This document shows positions 6,217 to 12,095 of a stretch of 12,095 bases of DNA, piece by piece. The notes beneath the pieces are model-generated. The model saw nothing but the letters and a program-made list of their open reading frames with translations. It was not told the DNA's origin and did not search any database. The translations under genes and the position numbers were made by a program. Numbering within the stretch: position 1 is the first letter of the stretch; each line of letters begins with the position of its first letter. Source of the DNA: Pseudomonadota bacterium (lineage in GTDB: Bacteria; Pseudomonadota; Alphaproteobacteria; Rhizobiales; Devosiaceae); the NCBI GenBank assembly GCA_023433985.1, contig JAEYTN010000095.1, positions 1 through 12,095 on the forward strand, written 5' to 3'.

Positions 6217-6510
6217 TTGCCGGTGCGGGACATCGAACGGATACTAATCGGGTTCAACCTCATCGGCGCCGCGGCCGCCGGGGTGAGGCAGGAGCTGCTG
6301 TGGTTTCCGCTGGCGGTACTCGCCTTCGGACTCTATGTCGTCATCGAGGATCGCGCGTTGCGCCGCCGCATCGGGTCTCGCGCCTGGCCGAGCGAAGGCT
6401 TCGCCCGCTTCAACTTCAACACCAACCTGAATTTCGGGCTCAGCCACCTGCTTCTCGGCGCCCTGGTTTTCGTCACGGCCGGGATGGCTGCCACGACGTT
6501 TGGGGCGTGA
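6217..6510 (+). CDS. Small predicted membrane protein, unknown function
   Basis: 97 residues from TTG 6217, or 95 from GTG 6223. Neither start has a good ribosome site; GAG at 6212-6214 is better spaced for GTG 6223. Three hydrophobic segments are visible: about 9-22 (ILIGFNLIGAAAAG), 27-43 (ELLWFPLAVLAFGLYVVIE) and 72-94 (FGLSHLLLGALVFVTAGMAA). Between the second and third lies a basic then asparagine-rich loop (RALRRRIGSR; FNFNTNLNFG). The alternation of hydrophobic and charged segments and normal codon use suggest a genuine protein, not a chance frame. I do not recognise the family. It sits 90 bases upstream of pgk on the same strand and may be co-transcribed with it. The start is the least certain part. 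Confidence 0.6.
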   Translation: MPVRDIERILIGFNLIGAAAAGVRQELLWFPLAVLAFGLYVVIEDRALRRRIGSRAWPSEGFARFNFNTNLNFGLSHLLLGALVFVTAGMAATTFGA

Positions 6511-6600
6511 TCCCGGCAGCAACAGTTTGGCGTCTCCCCCGTTCCGCCTGCTGCAACTCCTTGGTATGAGAGCGCCGACCCTCAGCAACGGGACCGGACC

Positions 6601-7800
6601 ATGGCCGCCTTCAAGACCCTCGACGACTACCACCTCAGTGGCAAACGCGTGCTGGTGCGCGCGGACCTCAACGTCCCTGTCGCCGACGGTGTGGTGACCG
6701 ACGCCACCCGCATCGAGCGATTGGTGCCGACGCTGCGGGAGATCGTGAAGGCGGACGGCAAGGCCATCATCCTGAGCCATTTCGGCCGCCCCAAGGGCAA
6801 GGTGGACCCGGAGTTCTCGCTCGAGCAGGTGGTGCCGGCGGTTACGGCAGAGGTGAACGCCCCCGTCGGCTTCATCCCCACCGACTGGGTGGACGTGAGC
6901 GCGGTGAGGCAGGCGATCGACGAGGCGCCCGCGGGATCCATCCTCGTGCTGGAGAACACCCGCTTCCACAAGGGCGAGGAAGACAACGACGCCGAACTGG
7001 CGAAGCGCATGGCCTCGCTCGGCGACATCTACGTCAACGATGCTTTTTCGGTCGCGCACCGCGCCCATGCATCGACCGAGGGCGTCGCGCACCTGCTGCC
7101 CTCGGCCGCCGGCCGGGCGATGCAGGAGGAACTGAGCGCGCTCGAAGCGGGCCTCGGTGCTCCGAAGCGGCCGGTGATCGCCATTGTCGGCGGCGCCAAG
7201 GTTTCGACCAAGCTCGACCTGCTCGAGAACCTGATCAACAAGGTCGAGGCGCTGGTGATCGGCGGCGCGATGGCCAACACGTTCCTCCACGCGGGCGGGC
7301 TCGGCGTCGGCAAGTCGCTGGCCGAGAAGGACCTGGCGGAAACCGCCAACCGTATCCGCGACAAGGCCGAGAACGCGCACTGCGCGGTGATCCTGCCGAT
7401 CGACGCCACCGTCGGCTGGCACTTCGAGGCCAACACGCCGCACCGCTATTATGCGGTCGATGCGCTCGACCCCGAAGGCATGGTGCTCGACATCGGCCCC
7501 GGCTCGATCGAGCGCATCAAGGCAGCGATCGACGAGGCCGCGACCGTGGTGTGGAACGGGCCCATGGGGGCGTTCGAGATGGCTCCGTTCGATCACGGCA
7601 CGGTGGAGGTGGCGAAATATGTCGCGGCCCGCACCAAGGCCGGCAAGGTGGTCTCGGTTGCCGGGGGCGGCGACACCGTCGCGGCCCTCGCCCATGCCGG
7701 GGTGAAGGACCAGTTCACCTACGTTTCGACGGCCGGTGGTGCCTTTCTCGAATGGATGGAGGGCAAGGCGCTGCCCGGCGTGGAAGCGCTGAAGGGCTGA
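6601..7800 (+). CDS. pgk: Phosphoglycerate kinase
   Basis: 399 residues, normal length. The enzyme transfers phosphate between 1,3-bisphosphoglycerate and ADP in the cytoplasm, reversibly. N-terminal substrate-domain motifs: RADLNVP (20-26), LSHFGRPKGK (58-67), LENTRFHKGEE (117-127) and VNDAFSVAHRAHAS (145-158), supplying the basic patch that binds phosphoglycerate. C-terminal nucleotide-domain motifs: VGGAKVSTKLDLLENL (196-211), VWNGPMGAFE (317-326) and the phosphate loop GGGDTVAAL (355-363), closed by STAGGA (376-381). The ATG has CGGGA 7 bases upstream. A weak TATGAG (6565-6570) preceded by TGG might be an extended -10 box. A hairpin terminator follows. The aldolase gene begins 118 bases downstream. 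Confidence 0.97.
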   Translation: MAAFKTLDDYHLSGKRVLVRADLNVPVADGVVTDATRIERLVPTLREIVKADGKAIILSHFGRPKGKVDPEFSLEQVVPAVTAEVNAPVGFIPTDWVDVSAVRQAIDEAPAGSILVLENTRFHKGEEDNDAELAKRMASLGDIYVNDAFSVAHRAHASTEGVAHLLPSAAGRAMQEELSALEAGLGAPKRPVIAIVGGAKVSTKLDLLENLINKVEALVIGGAMANTFLHAGGLGVGKSLAEKDLAETANRIRDKAENAHCAVILPIDATVGWHFEANTPHRYYAVDALDPEGMVLDIGPGSIERIKAAIDEAATVVWNGPMGAFEMAPFDHGTVEVAKYVAARTKAGKVVSVAGGGDTVAALAHAGVKDQFTYVSTAGGAFLEWMEGKALPGVEALKG

Positions 7801-7813
7801 GCGGACGTGGACC

Positions 7814-7837
7814 GGGGGAACGGTTCCGTTCCCCCTT
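7814..7837 (+). terminator. Hairpin terminator after pgk
   Basis: GGGGGAACGG (7814-7823) is followed by the exact complement CCGTTCCCCC (7826-7835), giving a stem of about 9 bp. Only TTCGT follows, so the T-tract is poor and termination may be partial or Rho-aided, allowing some read-through into the aldolase gene. Confidence 0.6.
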
Positions 7838-7918
7838 CGTCTGATACCAGAACGTCCAATTTTCGGGGAACCCGGGGCCGCGCATATTGATTTCATCGCG
7901 CACAGGAGACCCTTCCCC

Positions 7919-8944
7919 ATGGCCTCGCTCAATGCAATTGCCAAAAAACTGGTGACCCGCGGACAGGGCATTCTTGCTGCTGACGAATCCGAGGGCACCA
8001 TTGCCAAACGTTTTGCCCTGATCGGACTGCCGGTTACATTGGAATCGCGCCGCGATTACCGCGAGATGCTGTTCCGCTCGACCGAGGCGATGAGCCAGTA
8101 CATTTCCGGCGTGATCCTCACCGAGGAGACACTGGAGCAGAACGCCAAGGACGGCACGCCTTTCCGCCAGCTCCTCGCCGAAGCGGACGTGATCCCCGGC
8201 ATCAAGGTCGACCGTGGCGCCTTCCCGATGCCCGGTGCGCGCGACGAAAAGATCACCGAAGGGCTCGACGGCCTGCGCCAGCGGCTCAAGCACTATGCCG
8301 AGCTGGGGGCCGGCTTCGCCAAATGGCGCGGCGTCATCGCCATCACCAGCTACGCCCCCTCCCGCAACGGCATCCGCGCCAACGCCCATGTGCTGGCCCG
8401 CTACGCCATCCATTGCCAGGAAGCCGGCATCGTGCCGGTAGTGGAGCCGGAAGTGCTGGCCGACGGCGAACCAGGCGATCATTCGATCCAGCGCTGCGAG
8501 GAAGTCACCGCCGAGACGTTGGAGGCGGTGTTCCGCGAGCTGCGCCTCGCCGGTGTCGACCTTTCCGGCATGCTGCTGAAGCCGAACATGGTGACCCCGG
8601 GCATCCGCTCTCGCGAGCGGGCAAGCGTCGAGGAAGTGGCGCGGCGCACTGTCGATACGCTGCGCCAGTACGTGCCGGCGGCCGTGCCGGGCATCGCCTT
8701 CCTCTCGGGCGGCCAGTCCGACGAGGAAGCCACAGCTCACCTTTCGGCGATGAACCAGATTCCCAACCTGCCCTGGGCGCTGACCTTCTCCTATGGCCGG
8801 GCGCTGCAGACTTCGGCGCTCGTCACCTGGAACGGCGACCCGCAGAATGTCGCGGCGGCGCAGCGCGCCTTTACCCACCGCGCCAAGATGAATGCGCTGG
8901 CGGCAACCGGCGAATGGCGGCCCGACCTGGACCTCGCTGCCTGA
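7919..8944 (+). CDS. Fructose-bisphosphate aldolase, class I
   Basis: 341 residues. It is the Schiff-base aldolase of the eukaryotic type, cleaving fructose-1,6-bisphosphate to dihydroxyacetone-P and glyceraldehyde-3-P without metal. Motifs in order: GQGILAADESEGTI (15-28, with Asp22 equivalent to rabbit Asp33), GIKVDRG (94-100), KWRGVI (135-140, Lys135 ~ rabbit Lys146), VVEPEV (174-179, Glu176 ~ rabbit Glu187), LLKPNMVTPG (219-228) with Lys221 as the Schiff-base lysine (rabbit Lys229), FLSGGQSDEE (261-270) and WALTFSYGRALQ (286-297). The C-terminus ends DLDLAA and lacks the terminal tyrosine of the animal muscle enzyme. AGGAG (7904-7908) is 10 bases upstream of the ATG. A terminator lies between it and pgk and a strong one follows, so it may be transcribed alone or by read-through from pgk. 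Confidence 0.96.
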   Translation: MASLNAIAKKLVTRGQGILAADESEGTIAKRFALIGLPVTLESRRDYREMLFRSTEAMSQYISGVILTEETLEQNAKDGTPFRQLLAEADVIPGIKVDRGAFPMPGARDEKITEGLDGLRQRLKHYAELGAGFAKWRGVIAITSYAPSRNGIRANAHVLARYAIHCQEAGIVPVVEPEVLADGEPGDHSIQRCEEVTAETLEAVFRELRLAGVDLSGMLLKPNMVTPGIRSRERASVEEVARRTVDTLRQYVPAAVPGIAFLSGGQSDEEATAHLSAMNQIPNLPWALTFSYGRALQTSALVTWNGDPQNVAAAQRAFTHRAKMNALAATGEWRPDLDLAA

Positions 8945-8979
8945 ACGACCTTCCTGACCAGAAGACTCCCGACCCACTC

Positions 8980-9008
8980 GGCGCGGCCCCGGCCGCGCCC
9001 TTTCTTTT
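8980..9008 (+). terminator. Strong intrinsic terminator after the aldolase gene
   Basis: GGCGCGGCC (8980-8988) and GGCCGCGCC (8991-8999) are perfect complements, giving a GC stem of about 8 bp with a tight loop. CTTTCTTTT (9000-9008) follows. It is the best intrinsic terminator in the window and separates the aldolase gene from the ThiE-like unit. Confidence 0.85.
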
Positions 9009-9058
9009 GCTTGCCCCGCTGCTGCCAGAATCCGGCTCCACTTCCGGCGCGAGCCCGC

Positions 9059-9072
9059 TATAACTCGCGCCA
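9059..9072 (+). promoter_or_regulatory. Candidate -10 box placing transcription start on the ThiE-like ATG (leaderless)
   Basis: TATAAC (9059-9064; 5/6 to TATAAT) ends 7 bases before the ATG at 9072, the normal distance from a -10 box to the first transcribed base. No ribosome site precedes the ATG (TCGCGCC). Together these point to a leaderless mRNA. The -35 region (around 9036-9041) is poor, which is the main weakness. Confidence 0.5.
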
Positions 9073-9626
9073 TGTCTGCCGAACTCTTCCTGATCGCCCC
9101 TGCCGATGTCCCCGCCGAAACGCTCGGCCCCGCACTGAAGGCGACCTTCGCCGAGCGCGAGGTCGCGGCCCTGCTGCTGCCACGCGGCAGCCTGGGCGAG
9201 AACGCCTACAAGGCGCTGGTGAAATCCATCGTGCCGCTGGCACAGAAGGCCGGCGCCGCGGTGCTGATAGAGGGTGATCCCGGGCTCGTGCGGCTGCTGG
9301 GTGCCGATGGCCTGCACGTACCCGGCGGCATCAAGGCGGTGCGCGAGGCGGTCGCCGCGCTGAAGCCGCAGATGATCGTCGGGGTGGGCGACATTCACTC
9401 GCGCGACGACGCCATGCTGAAGGGCGAGCTCGAGGTCGACTACATCCTATTTGGGCCGCTTTCGGGCGCGATAACGCCCGCCGAGCGCGAGATGGCGCGC
9501 TGGTGGGCCGAGACCATGGAAATCCCGAGCGTGTTGAGCGACCCCGAGGCAGGATATGCGGGCTATGAGGCCGAAGGCTGCGAGTTCATCGGGCTCACGC
9601 TGAAGCTGGCGGAGACGGCCGAATGA
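9072..9626 (+). CDS. Thiamine-phosphate-synthase-like (ThiE-fold) protein, probably not a standard ThiE
   Basis: 184 residues, somewhat short for the family. The ThiE-like barrel is recognisable from LLGADGLHVPGG (75-86, Asp79 conserved in GADGVHLGQ), VGVGDIHSRDDA (103-114) and VDYILFGPLSG (122-132), which parallel the strands of thiamine phosphate synthase. That enzyme joins the pyrimidine and thiazole halves of thiamine. However, the Asn-Asp pair of LIND is replaced by Glu67-Gly68 in LIEGDP. The TxTK phosphate loop after the GP is replaced by SGAITPAER. LLLPR (34-38) stands where the substrate-binding RxK usually lies, and no Lys follows. So a standard catalytic role is doubtful; another ligand or a regulatory role is possible. 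The start codon appears to be the first transcribed base. Its last codons overlap the Sel1 gene by 4 bases. Homologues next to aldolase are usually labelled thiamine phosphate synthase. Confidence 0.78.
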   Translation: MSAELFLIAPADVPAETLGPALKATFAEREVAALLLPRGSLGENAYKALVKSIVPLAQKAGAAVLIEGDPGLVRLLGADGLHVPGGIKAVREAVAALKPQMIVGVGDIHSRDDAMLKGELEVDYILFGPLSGAITPAEREMARWWAETMEIPSVLSDPEAGYAGYEAEGCEFIGLTLKLAETAE

Positions 9627-10759
9627 AGTGGCGGCTGGCGCTCCTCGTTGCTGCGCTCGCTACCCCCGCACTGGCCCAGCAGGCGGCCAATAGCGGGGTC
9701 GAGGACCTGCGTCCCAAGGATATGCAGTTCGATGACAATCTCGGCTACCAGGAGCTGCCGATCAGCCCGGTGCCGCCCGAGCTGCAGGTGGACAATCCGA
9801 ACGCGGCCGACATCTCGACCGAAATCTTCGGCGACAAGGTCGATCCGGCCTATGGCGCCTACCAGCGCGGCTACTACCTGACCGCGCTCGAGTTCGCCCT
9901 GCCCCGCGCCGAAAAGGGCGATCGCGCCGCGCAGACGCTGATCGGCGAGATCTATGCCGACGGTCTGGGCGTGGCGCAGGACAAGACCAAGGCGGCCACC
10001 TGGTACGAGGCGGCGAGCAAGAACGGCGACCCGCTCGCCACCTTCGCGCTCGCCATGATGTACCAGAATGGCGAGGGCGTGGAGAAGGACCGCAAGAAGG
10101 CGGCCGACCTGTTCCTGCGCGCCGCCGACGCCGGCAACATGATGGCCAAGTACAACCTGGGCCTGCTCTATATCGAGGGCAACGTCGTCGAACCGAACCT
10201 GGTCAAGGCGGCGGGGCTGATCGGCAAGGCCGCGGCAAGCGGCATCCCCGAGGCGCAGTACGACTATGGCTCGATGCTGATGGAAGGCGCGGGCGTCGCG
10301 CCCGACCCGGCCGCAGCGGCCGAACAGTTCCGCCTCGCTGCCGAAAGCGGGCTCGCGGCGGCGCAGGTCGACTACGCGACGCTGCTCTACCTCGGCCGCG
10401 GCGTGACGCAGGACCGGGTCGCGTCGGCCAGCTGGTATGCGCGCGCCGCCGATGCCGGCAACCCCGTGGCGCAGAACCGCTATGCCAAGCTGCTGGCAGC
10501 GGGCGAAGGCGTGGAGCGCGACCTCGAAACGGCCGCCATGTACCGCGCGCTCGCCCGTCGGCAGGGCCTCACGGACGGGCAGCTCGACGGGCTGCTCGGC
10601 AAGGTCACGCCCGACGTGATCGCCAAGGCCGAAGAGCGCGCCCGCTTCTGGCCCCTGCCACCGCCGACCCGGGTGGCGGAGGCAGAAGTGCCCGCCGCTC
10701 CCGCGCCCGTCGACGTGCCGGATGCTCCTGAGGCACCGGTCGAGACGCCCGCCCCTTGA
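9623..10759 (+). CDS. Secreted Sel1-repeat protein
   Basis: 378 residues. A signal peptide is visible at 1-18 (MKWRLALLVAALATPALA, cleavage before QQ), so the protein is probably periplasmic. After a ~75-residue acidic linker come six tandem ~36-residue Sel1-type helical repeats (about 99-134, 135-170, 171-206, 207-242, 243-278, 279-314). Each has the pattern GD..A...L...Y..G.GV..D...A..WY..AA; examples are YADGLGVAQDKTKAATWYEA and YQNGEGVEKDRKKAADLF. Such arrays form alpha-solenoids that hold partner proteins and often act in envelope or signalling complexes. The C-terminus (345-378) is rich in Pro/Ala/Val and probably unstructured. The ATG overlaps the ThiE-like stop region (ATGA, 9623-9626), implying coupled translation. 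The specific partner is unknown. Confidence 0.9.
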   Translation: MKWRLALLVAALATPALAQQAANSGVEDLRPKDMQFDDNLGYQELPISPVPPELQVDNPNAADISTEIFGDKVDPAYGAYQRGYYLTALEFALPRAEKGDRAAQTLIGEIYADGLGVAQDKTKAATWYEAASKNGDPLATFALAMMYQNGEGVEKDRKKAADLFLRAADAGNMMAKYNLGLLYIEGNVVEPNLVKAAGLIGKAAASGIPEAQYDYGSMLMEGAGVAPDPAAAAEQFRLAAESGLAAAQVDYATLLYLGRGVTQDRVASASWYARAADAGNPVAQNRYAKLLAAGEGVERDLETAAMYRALARRQGLTDGQLDGLLGKVTPDVIAKAEERARFWPLPPPTRVAEAEVPAAPAPVDVPDAPEAPVETPAP

Positions 10760-10774
10760 ACCCGCACCGGGTTT
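10759..10774 (+). terminator. Weak hairpin over the Sel1 gene stop codon
   Basis: AACCCG-CAC-CGGGTT (10759-10773) is a perfect 6-bp stem whose 5' side begins at the last base of the TGA stop. Only one further T follows, so it is a poor terminator and transcription may continue into the suhB-like gene 69 bases on. Confidence 0.35.
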
Positions 10775-10828
10775 GAGGCACAACGCGGCCCTTCCCTACG
10801 CCCTCCCTTCCCGCGCGGAGTATTTCGC

Positions 10829-11620
10829 ATGCGCTCGGCGCTCTTGAACATCATGGTCCAGGCCGCCACCAAGGCCGGCCGCTCACTCGCCAAGGATTTC
10901 GGCGAGGTCGAGAACCTTCAGGTCTCGGTCAAGGGCCCGGCCGATTTCGTTTCCAACGCCGACCGGCGGGCCGAGCAGATCGTGTTCGAGGAGCTGCAGA
11001 AGGCTCGCCCGACCTACGGTTTCCTCGGCGAGGAAGGCACGGAGGTGAAGGGCACCGACGGCCAGCACCGCTGGATCGTCGACCCGCTCGACGGCACCAC
11101 CAATTTCCTCCACGGCATCCCCATGTTCGCTGTCGCCATCGCGCTGCAGCGCGGCGACGACATCGTCGCCTCCGCTATCTTCAACCCGGTGATGGACGAG
11201 CTCTACACCGCCGAAAAGGGCGGCGGCGCCTGGCTCAATGACCGCAAGCGCCTGCGCGTTGCGACCCGCAAGCACCTCGCCGACACGGTGATCGTTACCG
11301 GCATCAACTCGCAGGGCCGCAGCCTCGACCTGCTGCAACTGAAGCAGCTGGCGCAGGTGACGCCGGCCGTGGCCGGCATCCGCCGCACCGGTTCGGCCTC
11401 CACCGACCTCGCCTGGCTCGCCGCCGGCCGCTTCGACGGCTACTGGGAGGCCGGGCTGAAGCCCTGGGATGTGGCGCCGGGATACCTGCTGGTCCGCGAG
11501 GCCGGCGGCGCCGTCACCGACTATGCCGGCACCGCCGGCGCCATCTGGAACGGCCAGGTGATCGCCGGCAACGAGCAGATCCAGGGGCAGCTGCTCAAGA
11601 TCGTGAAGGCGGTCAGCTGA
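10829..11620 (+). CDS. suhB: Inositol-monophosphatase family protein (SuhB-like)
   Basis: 263 residues, usual family length. It shows the metal-dependent sugar-phosphatase signature: FLGEEG (65-70, metal ligands Glu68/Glu69 region), WIVDPLDGTTNFLHGIP (82-98, Asp85, Asp88 and Gly-Thr around the metal pair) and the C-terminal KPWDVAPGYLLVREAGG (211-227, Asp214). The family hydrolyses inositol-1-phosphate and, in some members, fructose-1,6-bisphosphate or related sugar phosphates. E. coli SuhB also works in rRNA transcription complexes. Which activity applies here cannot be read from the sequence. The ATG has GGAG (10817-10820) 8 bases upstream. Neighbours are the Sel1 gene (69 bases upstream) and an ExbB/MotA-like gene (133 bases downstream). 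The symbol follows the common annotation for alphaproteobacterial orthologues. Confidence 0.93.
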   Translation: MRSALLNIMVQAATKAGRSLAKDFGEVENLQVSVKGPADFVSNADRRAEQIVFEELQKARPTYGFLGEEGTEVKGTDGQHRWIVDPLDGTTNFLHGIPMFAVAIALQRGDDIVASAIFNPVMDELYTAEKGGGAWLNDRKRLRVATRKHLADTVIVTGINSQGRSLDLLQLKQLAQVTPAVAGIRRTGSASTDLAWLAAGRFDGYWEAGLKPWDVAPGYLLVREAGGAVTDYAGTAGAIWNGQVIAGNEQIQGQLLKIVKAVS

Positions 11621-11666
11621 GCCGGGTCACGCTCAGGTCGTATTGCCGCGATTTCATGGGGTTAAG

Positions 11667-11691
11667 CGCCCACCCGTCCGGCCGGGCGTTT
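11667..11691 (+). terminator. Possible weak terminator after suhB
   Basis: CGCCC (11667-11671) can pair with GGGCG (11684-11688) around a GC-rich loop, followed by TTT (11689-11691). Stem and T-tract are short. The hairpin overlaps the candidate -35 box of the next gene. Confidence 0.3.
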
Positions 11692-11717
11692 GCGCGATGC
11701 GTAAAAGGCTTTATGTT
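11690..11717 (+). promoter_or_regulatory. Possible promoter of the ExbB/MotA-like gene
   Basis: TTGCGC (11690-11695) and TATGTT (11712-11717) are 16 bases apart and lie 37 bases before the ATG. The -10 box matches 4/6 and the -35 only 3/6. The 133-base gap after suhB supports an independent promoter. Confidence 0.35.
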
Positions 11718-11753
11718 CTAGGCTGGACCGGATTCCCGAGGACAGGCAGCGAC

Positions 11754-12095
11754 ATGTCGCAGAGCTACGACCCGTACCGCCTTGCGAGCCCTGCGGTTTA
11801 CCTCGTGAAGATGGTGATCTTCCTGGTGCTGGTCGCGCTGGTGGCGGCGATCCTCTACAACCAGCTGATCATCTTCTTCTGGGCCAACCCCTTCATCAAC
11901 AGCCTGATTCTGCTGACGCTGGGAATCGGCATTGTCCTCAGCTTCCGCCAGATCATGCGGCTGCTGCCCGAGATCAAGTGGGTGAACTCGCTCCAGGAAG
12001 GGCGGATGCCGCCCACCCAGCCACACCTGCTCGCGCCGGTGGCCAACCTGCTGCGCGACCGGCTGGGCGAGGCGGTGATCACGCCCTCCTCCATG
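11754..12095 (+). CDS. ExbB/TolQ/MotA-like proton-channel family protein (partial, 5' end)
   Basis: The first 114 residues are in the window, and the frame is open at the right edge. The start MSQSYDPYRLASPAVYLVK is preceded by GAGGA (11738-11742), 11 bases before the ATG. Two hydrophobic helices follow: about 20-40 (MVIFLVLVALVAAILY then NQLIIFFW) and about 46-65 (FINSLILLTLGIGIVLSFRQ). Then comes a cytoplasmic-looking segment (RLLPEIKWVNSLQEGR; APVANLLRDRL). In sphingomonads, proteins with this start that follow an inositol-monophosphatase gene are generally annotated as flagellar-motor-like MotA or ExbB/TolQ proton-channel proteins, usually paired with an OmpA/MotB-like protein. The diagnostic channel helices would lie beyond base 12095, so the family is inferred from memory of the N-terminal pattern and the neighbourhood. 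The expected partner gene is outside the window. Confidence 0.7.
   Translation, partial: MSQSYDPYRLASPAVYLVKMVIFLVLVALVAAILYNQLIIFFWANPFINSLILLTLGIGIVLSFRQIMRLLPEIKWVNSLQEGRMPPTQPHLLAPVANLLRDRLGEAVITPSSM

Noticed and set aside
10774..10828. suhB/mmgR-type alphaproteobacterial small RNA upstream of suhB
   Set aside because: Only a pyrimidine-rich tract (CCCTCCCTTCCC) is present; there is no paired stem-loop structure with a terminator in the 55 bases available.

Overview
The window is GC-rich, tightly packed bacterial chromosome. It looks alphaproteobacterial, most likely Sphingomonadales. The basis is family resemblance and gene neighbourhood: a ZapA/small coiled-coil pair divergent from tkt-gap, then pgk, a eukaryote-like class I aldolase, a ThiE-like protein, a Sel1-repeat protein, an inositol-monophosphatase-family enzyme and an ExbB/MotA-like channel protein. 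The taxonomic call is inference. No insertion sequence, prophage, CRISPR array, tRNA or rRNA gene was recognised.

Left edge (1-1844): the 5' part of a ParD-type antitoxin gene runs leftward out of the window, and its ParE-type toxin would lie outside. A perfect 17-bp palindrome overlaps its candidate promoter. Then come a secreted lytic transglycosylase with a C-terminal SPOR-like domain (+), and convergent with it zapA and an upstream coiled-coil gene (both -, overlapping by one base). This block concerns the cell wall and the division ring.

Central carbon block (1845-8944): a structured leader precedes tkt and gap (+), and a putative glycolipid-binding protein follows gap by 4 bases. A bidirectional terminator separates it from a small convergent DUF2798-like membrane protein (-). 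About 335 bases without a convincing gene follow, unusually rich in inverted repeats, including one resembling the palindromes scattered through many alphaproteobacterial genomes. Then come a small predicted membrane protein, pgk, a hairpin terminator, the class I aldolase gene and a strong terminator. Together tkt, gap, pgk and fba cover the triose-phosphate segment of glycolysis/gluconeogenesis and its link to the pentose phosphate pathway.

Right part (9059-12095): a ThiE-like gene appears to be transcribed as a leaderless mRNA and overlaps a periplasmic Sel1-repeat gene by 4 bases. Next are the inositol-monophosphatase-family gene (suhB-like) and, cut by the window edge, an ExbB/MotA-like inner-membrane protein.

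Most of the window is ordinary housekeeping DNA. The items best worth a second look are the ThiE-like protein lacking the usual catalytic residues, its leaderless start, the palindrome-rich gap at 5882-6216, the structured tkt leader, and the antitoxin operator. I did not find a convincing new defence or mobile system.
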